NCBI GenBank assembly: GCA_003246295.1
Contig: QKAS01000040.1
Location: 1-64,000 of the forward strand
Source: Clostridia bacterium
Lineage (GTDB): Bacteria; Bacillota; Clostridia; Lachnospirales; Lachnospiraceae
Length of the DNA stretch: 64,000 nt
Direction of reading: 5' to 3'
Shown one piece after another: positions 1-8,006 of this stretch. The notes below the pieces were generated by a model. That model worked only from the letters and a program-made list of their open reading frames with translations, was not told the DNA's origin and ran no database searches. Each line of letters begins with the position of its first letter. The stretch's first letter is position 1. The position numbers and the translations under genes are program-made.

Positions 1-117
1 GAGATTGTCGTGTGGATGACGCCCCAGTTCGGCTTCATCAAGCTCAGCGACAAATTCACGACCGGCTCCTCCATCATGCCGCAGAAGCGCAATCCCGACG
101 CCGCCGAACTATCATAA
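1..117 (+). CDS. argH: Internal fragment of argininosuccinate lyase, probably not native to this locus
   Basis: Frame 1 is open from the first base and contains the fumarase/lyase superfamily signature [16 protein letters not shown], with the catalytic flexible-loop serine, preceded by LSDKFTT as in alphaproteobacterial ArgH. Argininosuccinate lyase splits argininosuccinate into arginine and fumarate. Only about 37 of roughly 460 residues are present: both the beginning and the rest are missing. The stretch is GC-rich with third-position G/C, unlike everything after about base 110, where AT-rich DNA begins in mid-domain and a stop follows within two codons. A natural pseudogene would be expected to share host composition, so a chimeric assembly join or contaminating read is more likely. 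Confidence 0.75.
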   Translation, partial: EIVVWMTPQFGFIKLSDKFTTGSSIMPQKRNPDAAELS

Positions 118-175
118 ATTGCCTTATATTTATGATATAATACTATATAAATCCGTAAAAAGAAGAGGTGATAGT

Positions 176-1663
176 TTGTATTTAATCTGGGAAAAATTTC
201 GAGATAACCTGAAAGCGGTTCTTCCAATTACAGCGATCGTAGGACTGTTACATTTCTTACTGGTGCCATTGGAGACAAGCCTTTTTATAAGGTTCTTAAT
301 TGGTTCCTTACTTATCATTATTGGTTTAACCGTTTTTTTAACAGGTGTTGATATTGGAATCACACCGCTTGGTGAATTGACGGGTAATGCGGTTACAAAG
401 TCAAATAAAGTCTGGATTGTTATTATGGCGGGATTGATTCTTGGTTTTTTTATTTCTATCGCAGAACCAGGTCTCATGGTTTTGGCTGGACAGGTAAATG
501 AAGTAACCGGAGGTGTGATTTCCGGTATGACAATTTTATTAACTGTTTCAGTAGGGCTTGCAATTATGCTTGCGATTGGATTTTTCAGAGTTTATTACAA
601 CATTCCGTTATATTTAATATTATTAGGGTTATATAGCATCATTTTTATCATGTCATTTTTTACATCAGGTGAGTTCCTTGCGATTTCATTTGATGCATCT
701 GGTTCTACAACAGGAATTCTGGCTGTTCCTTTTATTCTTGCACTTTCACTTGGTATATCAACATTAAAGAAGGACTCCAAAGCTTCAGAAAAAGATAGTT
801 TCGGACTGGTTTCTATTGCATCAACTGGAGCAATTATATCAGTCATGTTGCTAAGCATGGTAACAAAACCAGCAGCATTTACGGCTTTGTTACAGGAAGA
901 GACAGTACAGGAACAATCTTTGATCGCACCATTTCTTCAGGTCGGAAAACAATGTCTGACAGAGAGTATTACAGCGCTTTTACCCTTACTGCTTATATTC
1001 CTAATCAGTAATAAGCTTTCATTCAAATTAACACAAAGAGCATTTCATAAAATCATAGCAGGTTTTATTTATTCCTTTATCGGTCTGGTTGTTTTTATGA
1101 TTGGTGTGAATGCTTCCTTTATGGAAGTTGGAACAGCACTTGGAAAAAGTCTTGTTTCTTTGGAACAAAAATGGATTATCGTATTGGTAGGATTTATATT
1201 GGGCCTTGTTACAATTCTGGCTGAACCGGCGGTATATGTATTGACACGACAGATTGAAGAAGTTACCAGTGGATATGTTAGCCGTGTTGCGGTATTGATT
1301 CCGCTTGCACTTGGGGTGGGAATGGCAGTAGCCCTTTCTGTGATTCGGATCATTACTCCGGGTTTGAAATTGTGGCATTACCTGTTGCCAGGATATATCA
1401 TATGTATTTTACTGATGTTTATTACACCAAAAATATTTGTTGGTATTGCATTTGATGCAGGTGGAGTTGCAACTGGTCCCATGACAGCAACATTTATTCT
1501 TGCATTTACACAGGGAGCGGCCAATGCATTTCCAGGTGCCGACTTGCTGGCAGATGGATTTGGAATGATTGCAATGGTTGCCATGACACCGATCATAACG
1601 CTACAAATGTTAGGAGTATTATTTAAAGTAAAATCAATTGTAAAAGACAAAAAAAGAGAATGA
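176..1663 (+). CDS. DUF1538 family multi-pass membrane protein
   Basis: About 495 residues with two homologous halves. Each half carries several hydrophobic helices and a repeated motif of the type LGFxxSIAEPGLMVLAGQVNEVTGG, seen near residues 85-110 and again as LGLVTILAEPAVYVLTRQIEEVT near 345-370. This is the DUF1538 signature. The family is thought to be a membrane transporter of unknown substrate. An upstream TTG at 119 is in frame, but the TTG at 176 has a good ribosome site (GAAGAGGTG, 162-170) and is preferred. The P-II-like gene about 100 bases downstream probably regulates it, as P-II-like proteins often sit beside the transporter they control. The promoter is partly lost: a TATAAT at 136-141 lies just after the foreign leading DNA. 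Confidence 0.8.
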   Translation: MYLIWEKFRDNLKAVLPITAIVGLLHFLLVPLETSLFIRFLIGSLLIIIGLTVFLTGVDIGITPLGELTGNAVTKSNKVWIVIMAGLILGFFISIAEPGLMVLAGQVNEVTGGVISGMTILLTVSVGLAIMLAIGFFRVYYNIPLYLILLGLYSIIFIMSFFTSGEFLAISFDASGSTTGILAVPFILALSLGISTLKKDSKASEKDSFGLVSIASTGAIISVMLLSMVTKPAAFTALLQEETVQEQSLIAPFLQVGKQCLTESITALLPLLLIFLISNKLSFKLTQRAFHKIIAGFIYSFIGLVVFMIGVNASFMEVGTALGKSLVSLEQKWIIVLVGFILGLVTILAEPAVYVLTRQIEEVTSGYVSRVAVLIPLALGVGMAVALSVIRIITPGLKLWHYLLPGYIICILLMFITPKIFVGIAFDAGGVATGPMTATFILAFTQGAANAFPGADLLADGFGMIAMVAMTPIITLQMLGVLFKVKSIVKDKKRE

Positions 1664-1693
1664 TAAAAAATAAAATAGGTATAACGTGATAAC

Positions 1694-1749
1694 GATTAGG
1701 TGGTAATGATAAGACGGTAATGATTAGGCGGTAATGATTAGATAGAAAG
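1694..1749 (+). repeat. Four tandem 14-bp repeats upstream of the P-II-like gene
   Basis: The consensus unit is GATTAGGYGGTAAT, beginning at 1694, 1708, 1722 and 1736. The last copy is degenerate (ends GATAGAAAG) and runs into the ribosome site of the next gene. The array fills the intergenic gap after the DUF1538 gene. It could be a slippage-prone spacer affecting translation of the downstream gene or a multi-site operator; the sequence alone does not decide. Confidence 0.75.
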
Positions 1750-1759
1750 GATAGGAAGC

Positions 1760-2422
1760 GTGAATAATTTAACTTCATTTGAGTTAGTTTATGTAATTGT
1801 TAAATATGGAATGGGTAGCAAAGTACTTCAGGCTGCCAAAGAATATGGTTTCAGAGGTGGAACTGTATGTTTGGGAAAAGGAACGATTGCCAATCCAATC
1901 TTAACATTTTTAGGTCTTGAGGATTCAAGGAAAGAAATATTATTATTTGGAGCAGATCTTGAAACATCAGAAGCAGCAATGGAGAAGCTTGCAAGTAAGT
2001 TCAGATTTGATAAACAAGGACATGGAATCGCATTTGCAACGGCAGCATGTAGAATTGTTGGAGTGAGCTGTTATCTTGGAGATCATATTGGAAAGGATGA
2101 AGAAAGCATGGAAGGTTCACGTTATCAGAATATTATTACGATTGTAAATAAAGGAAAAGCAGAAGAAGTGGTAGAAGCAGCAGAAAAAGCAGGATCAAAG
2201 GGCGGGACGATCATCAACGCAAGAGGTTCGGGAATTCATGAAACAACAAAAGTGTTTAATATGGAAATCGAACCTGAAAAAGAAATGGTTATGATTCTTG
2301 CCAAAAGAGAAGAAGCAGATAAAATAATTCAGGCAATTAGTGAGAGCCAGAAATTAGATCAGCCAGGGAATGGTATTATATTTGTACAGAATGTTGAAAG
2401 AACCTATGGGATTTATGAATGA
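1760..2422 (+). CDS. Tandem two-domain P-II-like regulatory protein
   Basis: The protein is 220 residues, twice the length of a normal P-II protein (about 112). Residues 1-105 and 115-220 are two ferredoxin-like P-II folds. The first contains YGFRGGTVCLGKGT and the second SKGGTIINARGSG, which match the P-II loop preceding the nucleotide-binding T-loop. P-II proteins bind adenylate nucleotides or 2-oxoglutarate and gate transporters or enzymes. The start is GTG with AGGAAG upstream. It follows the DUF1538 membrane gene on the same strand and probably acts as its sensor; that pairing is an inference from adjacency. The T-loop tyrosine motif of classical GlnB is not evident. Confidence 0.75.
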   Translation: MNNLTSFELVYVIVKYGMGSKVLQAAKEYGFRGGTVCLGKGTIANPILTFLGLEDSRKEILLFGADLETSEAAMEKLASKFRFDKQGHGIAFATAACRIVGVSCYLGDHIGKDEESMEGSRYQNIITIVNKGKAEEVVEAAEKAGSKGGTIINARGSGIHETTKVFNMEIEPEKEMVMILAKREEADKIIQAISESQKLDQPGNGIIFVQNVERTYGIYE

Positions 2423-2462
2423 AATCAAATGAAGTTCGAATAAAAGATATATTTAGAATATA

Positions 2463-2491
2463 TTGAAATAGTTTAGAAAATACTATATAAT
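2463..2491 (+). promoter_or_regulatory. Promoter for the acyltransferase gene
   Basis: TTGAAA at 2463-2468, a 17-base spacer, and TATAAT at 2486-2491 form a near-consensus vegetative promoter. It lies about 47 bases upstream of the start at 2538 and separates this gene from the P-II-like gene. Confidence 0.65.
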
Positions 2492-2537
2492 GTAACCGTA
2501 ATCAATCGATATAATATTTGAAACGGGGTACATTTAA

Positions 2538-3527
2538 ATGAGAGAAGCATGGCTGGACAGACTGAAAGGATTGTTAATCATTACTGTTGTCATAGGGCAC
2601 ATTTTGCCTGGACCATATAACACACTTGATAATTGGCCAAGTGTTATTTATTTATTTCATATGCCGGCATTTTTTATCATTAGTGGCTATCTGATTCACG
2701 ATAAGGGACAGAGTTTTTTAAAGTCTGTTAGTGCAAAAGCCAGACGAACCATGCTACCATATGTGGTTTATTTATTATTAATTGCAGGAACACAGGTTGT
2801 ATTATCGTACATTAAAAATCCTAAATGGTATTTTACGAAGAAGAATCTGAAAATGCTTTTTCAAGGTGGGCAGGATCTGAATTATTTTAATTGTGGTGCG
2901 CTTTGGTTCTTATCCTGTTCGTTCTTTGTGTTCTTGTTTTTCTTTCTCATAGAAAAGGGATTGTATTATCAATGGCTTAAAGTTGCAGCGTTTCTTGGAT
3001 TATGGATAGGATCACATATTCAGAGCAAATATTTCATAATAGGAACTGGACCTAGTTTTTTGCTTTGGGATGTTGCATGGATTGGATGTGTCTACCTTGC
3101 AGTTGGTTATTATGGAAAGAAGTACATTTTTCATAAAAAATTATTGGTTGCATCAATCGTGGTACTTATACTATTTACAGCTACAAGACTGACTGGAGTA
3201 AGTGAATATGTGAATGGATTTGCAATTGAGTTATGGTCACATACGTACCGATATCCAGTACTTGACATGTTAATTCCTGTATCGGGTTTTATTATACTTG
3301 CAAATCTGATGAAGTTAGTTCCACAGGGAATTGGATCTGATTTGCTTTCAGATATTGGGAAATATACACTTCCAATTATGGCATGTCATCAGATACTGAT
3401 CTATCTGCTTCGGGAACATAATATAAATCAAAGCATTATATTATGGGTTGTTGGGGTCGTAGTTCCTTATATGTTTGGTAAATTTGTAATAAATAAAATC
3501 AGCATACTCAGAAAGAGTATGCTGTGA
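2538..3527 (+). CDS. Acyltransferase 3 family membrane protein
   Basis: The protein is 329 residues with about ten hydrophobic segments. It opens with LDRLKGLLIITVVIGHI and FHMPAFFIISGY, the family's hallmark (a histidine after the first helix and a FHxPxFFxxSGY-type motif). Acyltransferase 3 proteins transfer acetyl or other acyl groups from the cytoplasm to surface sugars, for example on peptidoglycan, teichoic acid or exopolysaccharide. Substrate is not predictable here and there is no neighbouring glycan locus. The ribosome site AACGGGG lies just before the ATG. The 3' end is convergent with the minus-strand regulator, and a hairpin overlaps the stop. Confidence 0.85.
   Translation: MREAWLDRLKGLLIITVVIGHILPGPYNTLDNWPSVIYLFHMPAFFIISGYLIHDKGQSFLKSVSAKARRTMLPYVVYLLLIAGTQVVLSYIKNPKWYFTKKNLKMLFQGGQDLNYFNCGALWFLSCSFFVFLFFFLIEKGLYYQWLKVAAFLGLWIGSHIQSKYFIIGTGPSFLLWDVAWIGCVYLAVGYYGKKYIFHKKLLVASIVVLILFTATRLTGVSEYVNGFAIELWSHTYRYPVLDMLIPVSGFIILANLMKLVPQGIGSDLLSDIGKYTLPIMACHQILIYLLREHNINQSIILWVVGVVVPYMFGKFVINKISILRKSML
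3480..3523 (-). terminator. Intrinsic terminator of the LuxR-type gene, overlapping the opposing gene's end
   Basis: A perfect 9-bp stem, AGCATACTC at 3501-3509 and GAGTATGCT at 3515-3523, with a 5-base loop. Read on the minus strand it is followed by a T-rich run (GATTTTATTTATTAC), so it terminates the minus-strand gene. It lies inside the last codons of the acyltransferase gene. Confidence 0.65.
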
Positions 3528-3530
3528 CTA

Positions 3531-5174
3531 TCATGATTCTTTTGTTTTATCAAGAGCAGAATTATTTAATGATGCAACATCATATCCGATTTCTTCAAGC
3601 ATGTTGATATATAGTAGAAGTTCTTCCCTTGAACTAATTTCTAGTTTTGAAAAAATATGTTTGGTATGCGTTTTTATGGTGTTAATACTTAGGCAAAGCG
3701 TATCTGCAATTTCTTTTGCTGTCAGTTTCTGGATATACAGCTGAAAAACACAATGTTCAGCAGGTGTTAGTGCTTTTGCGTGATCCGCGAACTGTTCAAG
3801 ACATGAGATTTTATGCTTTTCCTGTTCCGCCTTTTGCTGTAATTGTTTTTTATAATCGGTCAGATATGACAGAAGCCCATCTAATTCCTGTATATTGGTT
3901 TTAGGGGCTTCTTCTTCATTAGAAGCTCTGATCAGTTCAATACTTTGTGAAATCGGACGGATATAATGATTACTGAATATAATGGAAATTATGATACCAA
4001 GAAGCACTAAAAATAAAAGTAAAAGTACAAGCAGGATATTAAACTCTGTAATGGATGAAATAATATCTTTTTTTGGTACGATCACAATACAAGAAGGCTG
4101 TTCTTCATAAAATGGAGAGGACTCTGGGTATATCGATAGTTCTTGTTGCAGTCCTAAGAACTCAGCGTGATTGCTGGTATAGTATCCATGAAAAAGAGAA
4201 GAGCCTTCGTCCAGATACAAAGCAGCATTTTCCGGAAACAGTTTCGTGGCAGATTTTTCTCCGGAAACAAATGTATGACTCAGTTGAACCTGATTGTTAC
4301 GAATGACAGAGTATAAAACGCAAAGACGAGGATAGGCAATGTTCGAGGGCAAGTGTGTCTTCTGAAATAATTGCGCACTAAGTTCAAAACCGCAATATGC
4401 ATATATTTCACCAGAAGCTGACATAACTGGAATAATCATATATAGTGCGCGATCTTTTGTACCAGGGATGTAAGTTGGCTGGCTGAGATAGAAGTGATCA
4501 GAGGACAGTTTTGTTGTATAAGATGTAAGAGTCTGAATGGGAATATGTGAAGGATCCAGATCCGTGAGGGTAAAGATTTCGGACCAATTTGAATCCAATC
4601 GCATAGAGGCGTCATACGCGGGAAGCGTGCTGCCGCGAAGTAAGAGAAAAGAAGGTGCTGCATTTCCTGCAATGTCAGGATTCTCATTTCTGATATAGAT
4701 CCCCGGCATCTGACTCTTAGTAGAACGCAGGGATGTCTCATTAGAAAATACGATAAATATTCCTGAGGCGCCTGATTTTTGAAGCGTCAGGAGCGTTTCT
4801 GCAAAGAGTTCATTTAACAGAGGTTTGATTTGCTGTGACTGATTACTCAATATAGAAAAAGTCATATGATGTTCTTCCAGATCGTCTTCTATCATCAGCC
4901 TGACTGATTCGGCATAACTTTGATTGTGAAGTGAAAGCTGTTCCAGTTGCGTGGAGATTTCTTTCGATTTATTATTTAGCTCCTGTTGTACTAATAACCG
5001 GCTCTCTTTAATACCGGCAGAAAAAATTCCAGTGACCAATAAAATAATAATGGCACCTGCGACCATTGTTAGAACAAGAACAATCAAAAATAAAAGCAAT
5101 CTCAATTTAAGAGAAATGCCACTTCTGTGATTGTTAGATTCAGATGATGGAAAAGGTTTCCTTCTGGCTTGCAT
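3531..5174 (-). CDS. Membrane-anchored LuxR-type transcriptional regulator
   Basis: About 547 residues. A transmembrane helix near 25-48 is followed by an extracytoplasmic region of about 330 residues resembling Cache-type sensors. A second helix near 378-400 (LLVLLLLFLVLLGIIISII) follows, then a short HAMP-like linker and a C-terminal LuxR helix-turn-helix (LTPAEHCVFQLYIQKLTAKE, then IADTLCLSINTIKTHTKHIF). This is a one-component sensor: an outside signal would change DNA binding at the membrane, with no kinase in between. The start at 5174 has GAGGGA upstream; an alternative at 5204 lacks one. The ligand and target genes are unknown. The gene is divergent from the small membrane protein at 5439, a possible target. 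Confidence 0.8.
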   Translation of the reverse strand: MQARRKPFPSSESNNHRSGISLKLRLLLFLIVLVLTMVAGAIIILLVTGIFSAGIKESRLLVQQELNNKSKEISTQLEQLSLHNQSYAESVRLMIEDDLEEHHMTFSILSNQSQQIKPLLNELFAETLLTLQKSGASGIFIVFSNETSLRSTKSQMPGIYIRNENPDIAGNAAPSFLLLRGSTLPAYDASMRLDSNWSEIFTLTDLDPSHIPIQTLTSYTTKLSSDHFYLSQPTYIPGTKDRALYMIIPVMSASGEIYAYCGFELSAQLFQKTHLPSNIAYPRLCVLYSVIRNNQVQLSHTFVSGEKSATKLFPENAALYLDEGSSLFHGYYTSNHAEFLGLQQELSIYPESSPFYEEQPSCIVIVPKKDIISSITEFNILLVLLLLFLVLLGIIISIIFSNHYIRPISQSIELIRASNEEEAPKTNIQELDGLLSYLTDYKKQLQQKAEQEKHKISCLEQFADHAKALTPAEHCVFQLYIQKLTAKEIADTLCLSINTIKTHTKHIFSKLEISSREELLLYINMLEEIGYDVASLNNSALDKTKES

Positions 5175-5438
5175 ATTGATTCCCTCATAAAATATCCTAT
5201 GCACGATTGATAGTAACCTATTCTGGATTCATTTTATCACAATTTGAATAAAACTGGAATATAGATATAATAAAGCACAAAATACTTAAAAACTTCTGAT
5301 TAATAGTAAGATAATGAATAAATAACTGATAAATCATCCCAGGGGTTATATTCACTTTGTGGTATTTAAGATATAATAGGAAACGTAAGTAAGGGATTAT
5401 GGAACACATCAACTATCATTTCAGAGGAGGAGAGAACT

Positions 5439-5792
5439 ATGTCAGAAGTAGATATGAAAGAAGGAACAGGAGCACAGGAAGAAACATTTACGCAGGAAGA
5501 TATTGATAAGAATAAAACAATTGCGGGTCTCGCATATATCATTTTCTTTTTGCCACTGATTGCTTGTCCAGATTCCAGATATGGAAGGTTTCATGCCAAT
5601 CAGGCACTGATTCTTTTTATTGTCGGACTTGCAGGAAGTATTATTTTAAGCATCATTCCAATTATTGGATGGATCCTGTTACCGTTCTTTTCATTAGCAG
5701 TATTTATTTTCGCAATTATTGGTCTGATCAATGGATTTGGTGGAAAAGCAAAAGATTTGCCATTAATGGGTAAGATAAGAATTTTGAAATAA
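5439..5792 (+). CDS. Small DUF4870/Tic20-like membrane protein
   Basis: The protein is 117 residues. A charged glutamate-rich N-terminus (1-30) is followed by three hydrophobic helices, with the DUF4870-like signature of a first helix, then SRYGRFHANQALILF, then two more helices and a short basic tail. The family is widespread and of unknown function. A strong AGGAGG ribosome site precedes the start. TATAAT at 5372-5377 could be its -10 element. It may be co-transcribed with the lipoprotein gene 38 bases downstream. Confidence 0.75.
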   Translation: MSEVDMKEGTGAQEETFTQEDIDKNKTIAGLAYIIFFLPLIACPDSRYGRFHANQALILFIVGLAGSIILSIIPIIGWILLPFFSLAVFIFAIIGLINGFGGKAKDLPLMGKIRILK

Positions 5793-5830
5793 TACCAGGA
5801 CTGCGTGTGAGTCGCAGCAAGGGGGTAAAC

Positions 5831-6397
5831 ATGAAGAGGGGAAATGTTTTATTACTTATTTCAATACTTACAACTTGTTCATTCTTGCTGACAGCATGTA
5901 ATATGGAAGAAAAGATCAGTGAGAAAATAGCAGAAGGAGTGATGGAAAAAGCTGCAGGGGATGAAGTCGATATAGATATCGATGGAGATGATGTCAGCTT
6001 CAAAACAGAAGAAGGCGATGTCACTGTTACCAATGAAGATGGTTCCTTTGTCATGGAGGGAGAAGATGGGTCTTCCATACAAAGTGGAGAAAATGTAGAA
6101 TGGCCAACAGATCAGGCAGCTGCTTATCTTCCTAAATGTTCCGCAGGCACGATTTCTTATGTTATGAATTCAGAAGAGAGCTGTATTATTATGCTCGATG
6201 GTGTCAATCAGGATGATTATGATAAGTATGAGCAGGCAATAAAAGACGCAGGCTATACGAATTCCACCGTTGAAACAACTGCAGAAGATATGGACCTGTA
6301 TTCTGGAGCATCAGCAGAGAATGTAACAGTAACAGTTTATATTTCACCAACCGAAGGCGTGATGCAGGTAACGGCGGATGCATCTGCAAAAGAATAA
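5831..6397 (+). CDS. Hypothetical acidic lipoprotein
   Basis: About 188 residues. The lipobox LLTAC, with cysteine 23, follows a short basic and hydrophobic signal peptide, so the mature protein is expected to be lipid-anchored outside the membrane. Residues 30-85 are extremely acidic, rich in Asp, Glu and Gly (DIDIDGDDVSF). The C-terminal half (about 95-185) looks like a compact alpha/beta domain, unrecognised. The start at 5831 has AAGGGGG seven bases upstream; an upstream GTG at 5807 has none. An intrinsic terminator follows. The function is unknown. Confidence 0.7.
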   Translation: MKRGNVLLLISILTTCSFLLTACNMEEKISEKIAEGVMEKAAGDEVDIDIDGDDVSFKTEEGDVTVTNEDGSFVMEGEDGSSIQSGENVEWPTDQAAAYLPKCSAGTISYVMNSEESCIIMLDGVNQDDYDKYEQAIKDAGYTNSTVETTAEDMDLYSGASAENVTVTVYISPTEGVMQVTADASAKE

Positions 6398-6412
6398 AGC
6401 TATTTAAAAAAA

Positions 6413-6468
6413 GCAGGATAACAGATAATCCCTGATGATAATTCAGGGGGATGTTATCCTGTTTTTTC
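6413..6468 (+). terminator. Intrinsic terminator after the lipoprotein gene
   Basis: The stem AGGATAACA/TGTTATCCT encloses an inner CCCTGA/TCAGGG hairpin and is followed by GTTTTTTC. It ends the lipoprotein transcript before the tRNA promoter. Confidence 0.85.
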
Positions 6469-6491
6469 ATGTTTTATATGTAAATTGTGAA

Positions 6492-6520
6492 TTGACAAAT
6501 GGTGGTTATTATTTTATTAT
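6492..6520 (+). promoter_or_regulatory. Promoter of the tRNA-Pro gene
   Basis: TTGACA at 6492-6497, a 17-base spacer and TATTAT at 6515-6520, with transcription expected to begin about 20 bases before the tRNA. It is one of the strongest promoter matches in the window, as usual for stable RNA. Confidence 0.75.
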
Positions 6521-6549
6521 ATTTTATGTTGTCACACAAAATAAGTTAT

Positions 6550-6624
6550 CGGGGTGTGGCTCAGCTTGGCTAGAGCGCCATCTTAGGGAGGTGGAGGTCG
6601 CAAGTTCGAATCTTGTCACTCCGA
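6550..6624 (+). tRNA. tRNA-Pro(AGG), prophage integration target
   Basis: The cloverleaf is complete. The acceptor stem is CGGGGTG with CACTCCG, and the discriminator is A. The D arm contains TTGGCTA, and the anticodon stem CCATC/GGTGG encloses the loop TTAGGGA (anticodon AGG, G37). The T arm is GCAAG-TTCGAAT-CTTGT. The CCA end is not encoded. The 3' part from 6600 is duplicated at 46505, so this is the tRNA into which the prophage integrated, and its 3' end now comes from the phage without loss of function. Confidence 0.9.
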
Positions 6625-6628
6625 TTAC
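6600..6628 (+). repeat. attL core (29-bp direct repeat with attR)
   Basis: Identical to 46505-46533. It begins in the T arm of tRNA-Pro and runs four bases beyond the discriminator. After two mismatched bases, another 19 bases are shared, including the left arm of the following terminator hairpin, so the phage carries a substitute tRNA end and terminator. Confidence 0.9.
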
Positions 6629-6634
6629 GAAGAA

Positions 6635-6677
6635 AACCCAGTATTTACGTGGAAGTGCGTATTTACTGGGTTTTTTC
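6635..6677. terminator. Bidirectional terminator between tRNA-Pro and the integrase
   Basis: AACCCAGTATTTACG and CGTATTTACTGGGTT pair through the outer nine bases, with a short loop. On the plus strand the stem is followed by TTTTTTC and ends the tRNA transcript. On the minus strand it is followed by a shorter TTTTC run and can end the integrase transcript. Confidence 0.75.
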
Positions 6678-6726
6678 ATGTTATGAAATATCTGATAAAA
6701 AGAAAAATAATGCGTTTTTGGATAAA

Positions 6727-6762
6727 ATGCAACACGAAATGCAACACGAAATGCAACACGAA
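6727..6762 (+). repeat. Three 12-bp tandem repeats, probable integrase arm sites (left)
   Basis: Exact copies of ATGCAACACGAA start at 6727, 6739 and 6751, immediately downstream of the integrase stop. Two and a half copies in the same orientation lie just inside attR (46439-46468). In the circular phage attP these would flank the core on both sides, which is the layout of arm-type binding sites for tyrosine integrases. Confidence 0.7.
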
Positions 6763-6764
6763 AA

Positions 6765-7808
6765 TCAGTTATTTTTAAGATCAGTAAAATAATTATTTAT
6801 TTGTTGATTAAAACTTTCGGTTTTTTCATCCAATGTATGTCTGTAAACATCTTTCAACACAGAATCATTTCCCCAACCACCCCTTTGCATGATATAAGCA
6901 TCTGGGACACCGAGTGCATGAAGAATAGAAGCGGAGTAGTGTCGTAGATCATGAAAACGGAAGTGTGGAATACCAGCACGTTTAAGGATCTTTCCAAATC
7001 TATTTGTAATTAACGTTGGATGTGGCACAGATACGATCTTTCCATTTTTTCCTTTCCATAATGCTGCAACAAAATCGGGGTATTCGATGAATCTATCCCC
7101 AGCATAACTTTTTGGAATTTTAATAACCCAGTTTTTATGTTCATCCTGTACCATCGTACTTACAACATGAACAACATTGCCTTTTATATTATTAGAGGTA
7201 AGTGCAGATATTTCTCCCCGACGCATTGGACCAAAAGCTGCAAGCAATACAGGTAATTCCATTTCGGTGCCTTTAACAGCTTCAATAAGCCTCTTTACAT
7301 CGTCATCTGATGGAATATAACGGTTAGTCCGTTTCTTCTTTGGTTTGTCTGTATTAAGTGCAAAAGAAGGTCTATAAACTCTCATTACAGCAGATATTAG
7401 ACCGTGAAGATCTCTGACTGATTTAGGAGAAAGCTTTGTGGATTCAAAATTAATATATTTCTGGACATCATCAAGTGTTATGTCATCAATTTTAAGATTA
7501 TTAAGTTGAGTAAAGTGTTGCTTACTTTTACGTTTGTATTCACGTATTGTAGCAGGAGAGAGAACAGCAGATCTTAATGTAATATAGTTCTCAAGCGCAT
7601 CTGAAAATGTTAGGCAATTTTGCACATCTAATTTCTTTTTGTTCAAGGCAAATTGTGCCGCAAGGAATTCGGATTCTTTTTTTGTATCAGCTGTAAATGA
7701 TTCATATTTGCGATGGCGGGTTTCCTTGCCATCAATTGTTATTGTATCAGTTCGGTCATATACTAATGTTCTCCACTGACCTGATGGAAGTTTCTTTGAT
7801 CTTGCCAT
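6765..7808 (-). CDS. int: Tyrosine integrase of the prophage
   Basis: The protein is 347 residues. The N-terminus is an arm-binding-type domain (1-60), followed by a SAM-like core-binding domain (about 65-150) and the catalytic domain. Visible catalytic residues are an arginine in PMRRGEIS (about 195), HxxR in FHDLRHYS (about 286-289), tryptophan in GGWG instead of the usual second histidine (about 311), and tyrosine in DVYRHT (about 322). It catalyses integration at the tRNA-Pro site. It is transcribed towards attL, with its stop three bases from the putative arm-site repeats. It is separated from the upstream lysogeny genes by two hairpins, so it is probably expressed separately from the repressor. 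Confidence 0.95.
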   Translation of the reverse strand: MARSKKLPSGQWRTLVYDRTDTITIDGKETRHRKYESFTADTKKESEFLAAQFALNKKKLDVQNCLTFSDALENYITLRSAVLSPATIREYKRKSKQHFTQLNNLKIDDITLDDVQKYINFESTKLSPKSVRDLHGLISAVMRVYRPSFALNTDKPKKKRTNRYIPSDDDVKRLIEAVKGTEMELPVLLAAFGPMRRGEISALTSNNIKGNVVHVVSTMVQDEHKNWVIKIPKSYAGDRFIEYPDFVAALWKGKNGKIVSVPHPTLITNRFGKILKRAGIPHFRFHDLRHYSASILHALGVPDAYIMQRGGWGNDSVLKDVYRHTLDEKTESFNQQINNYFTDLKNN

Positions 7809-7832
7809 AGTATCATCCTTTCATTTTTTGGC

Positions 7833-7866
7833 ATAAAAATGCCCGGTGCTTGCAATTTGACCGGGC
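7833..7866 (-). terminator. Hairpin terminator upstream of the integrase
   Basis: GCCCGGT at 7841-7847 pairs with ACCGGGC at 7860-7866. On the minus strand the stem is followed by ATTTTTAT. It lies between the lysogeny operon and int and may reduce read-through into int. Confidence 0.6.
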
Positions 7867-7927
7867 GAATGATACAATATTTTTGTAAAATTAAGAGATT
7901 GCATCGGCTCGTCCGGTAAGTGTCTCG

Positions 7928-7965
7928 AAAACCGTTTCCTGTTCCCGCAGGAGGCGGTTTTTTAT
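7928..7965. terminator. Terminator hairpin after the membrane-protein gene
   Basis: AAAACCG (7928-7934) and CGGTTTT (7955-7961) enclose an inner CCTG/CAGG stem. T runs exist on both sides, so it can work in both directions. It lies 40 bases beyond the stop of the minus-strand gene at 8007. Confidence 0.65.
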
Positions 7966-8006
7966 TATAATTTTTTAGGTTCTGAATAATTCGTTCAGGA
8001 ACTTTT

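Noticed and set aside
1028..1378. Long minus-strand frames opposite the DUF1538 gene
   Set aside because: They are shadows produced by codon use of a membrane protein; neither has a ribosome site.
5218..5412. Minus-strand frame of 64 codons upstream of the LuxR-type gene
   Set aside because: It lies in the divergent promoter region, contains the -10 element of the plus-strand gene, and has no ribosome site.
6727..6762. Short regular repeats considered as a CRISPR array
   Set aside because: The units are contiguous 12-mers without unique spacers, and no cas gene is present; they fit integrase arm sites. The repeats at 1694-1749 and 50142-50189 were rejected as CRISPR for the same reason.
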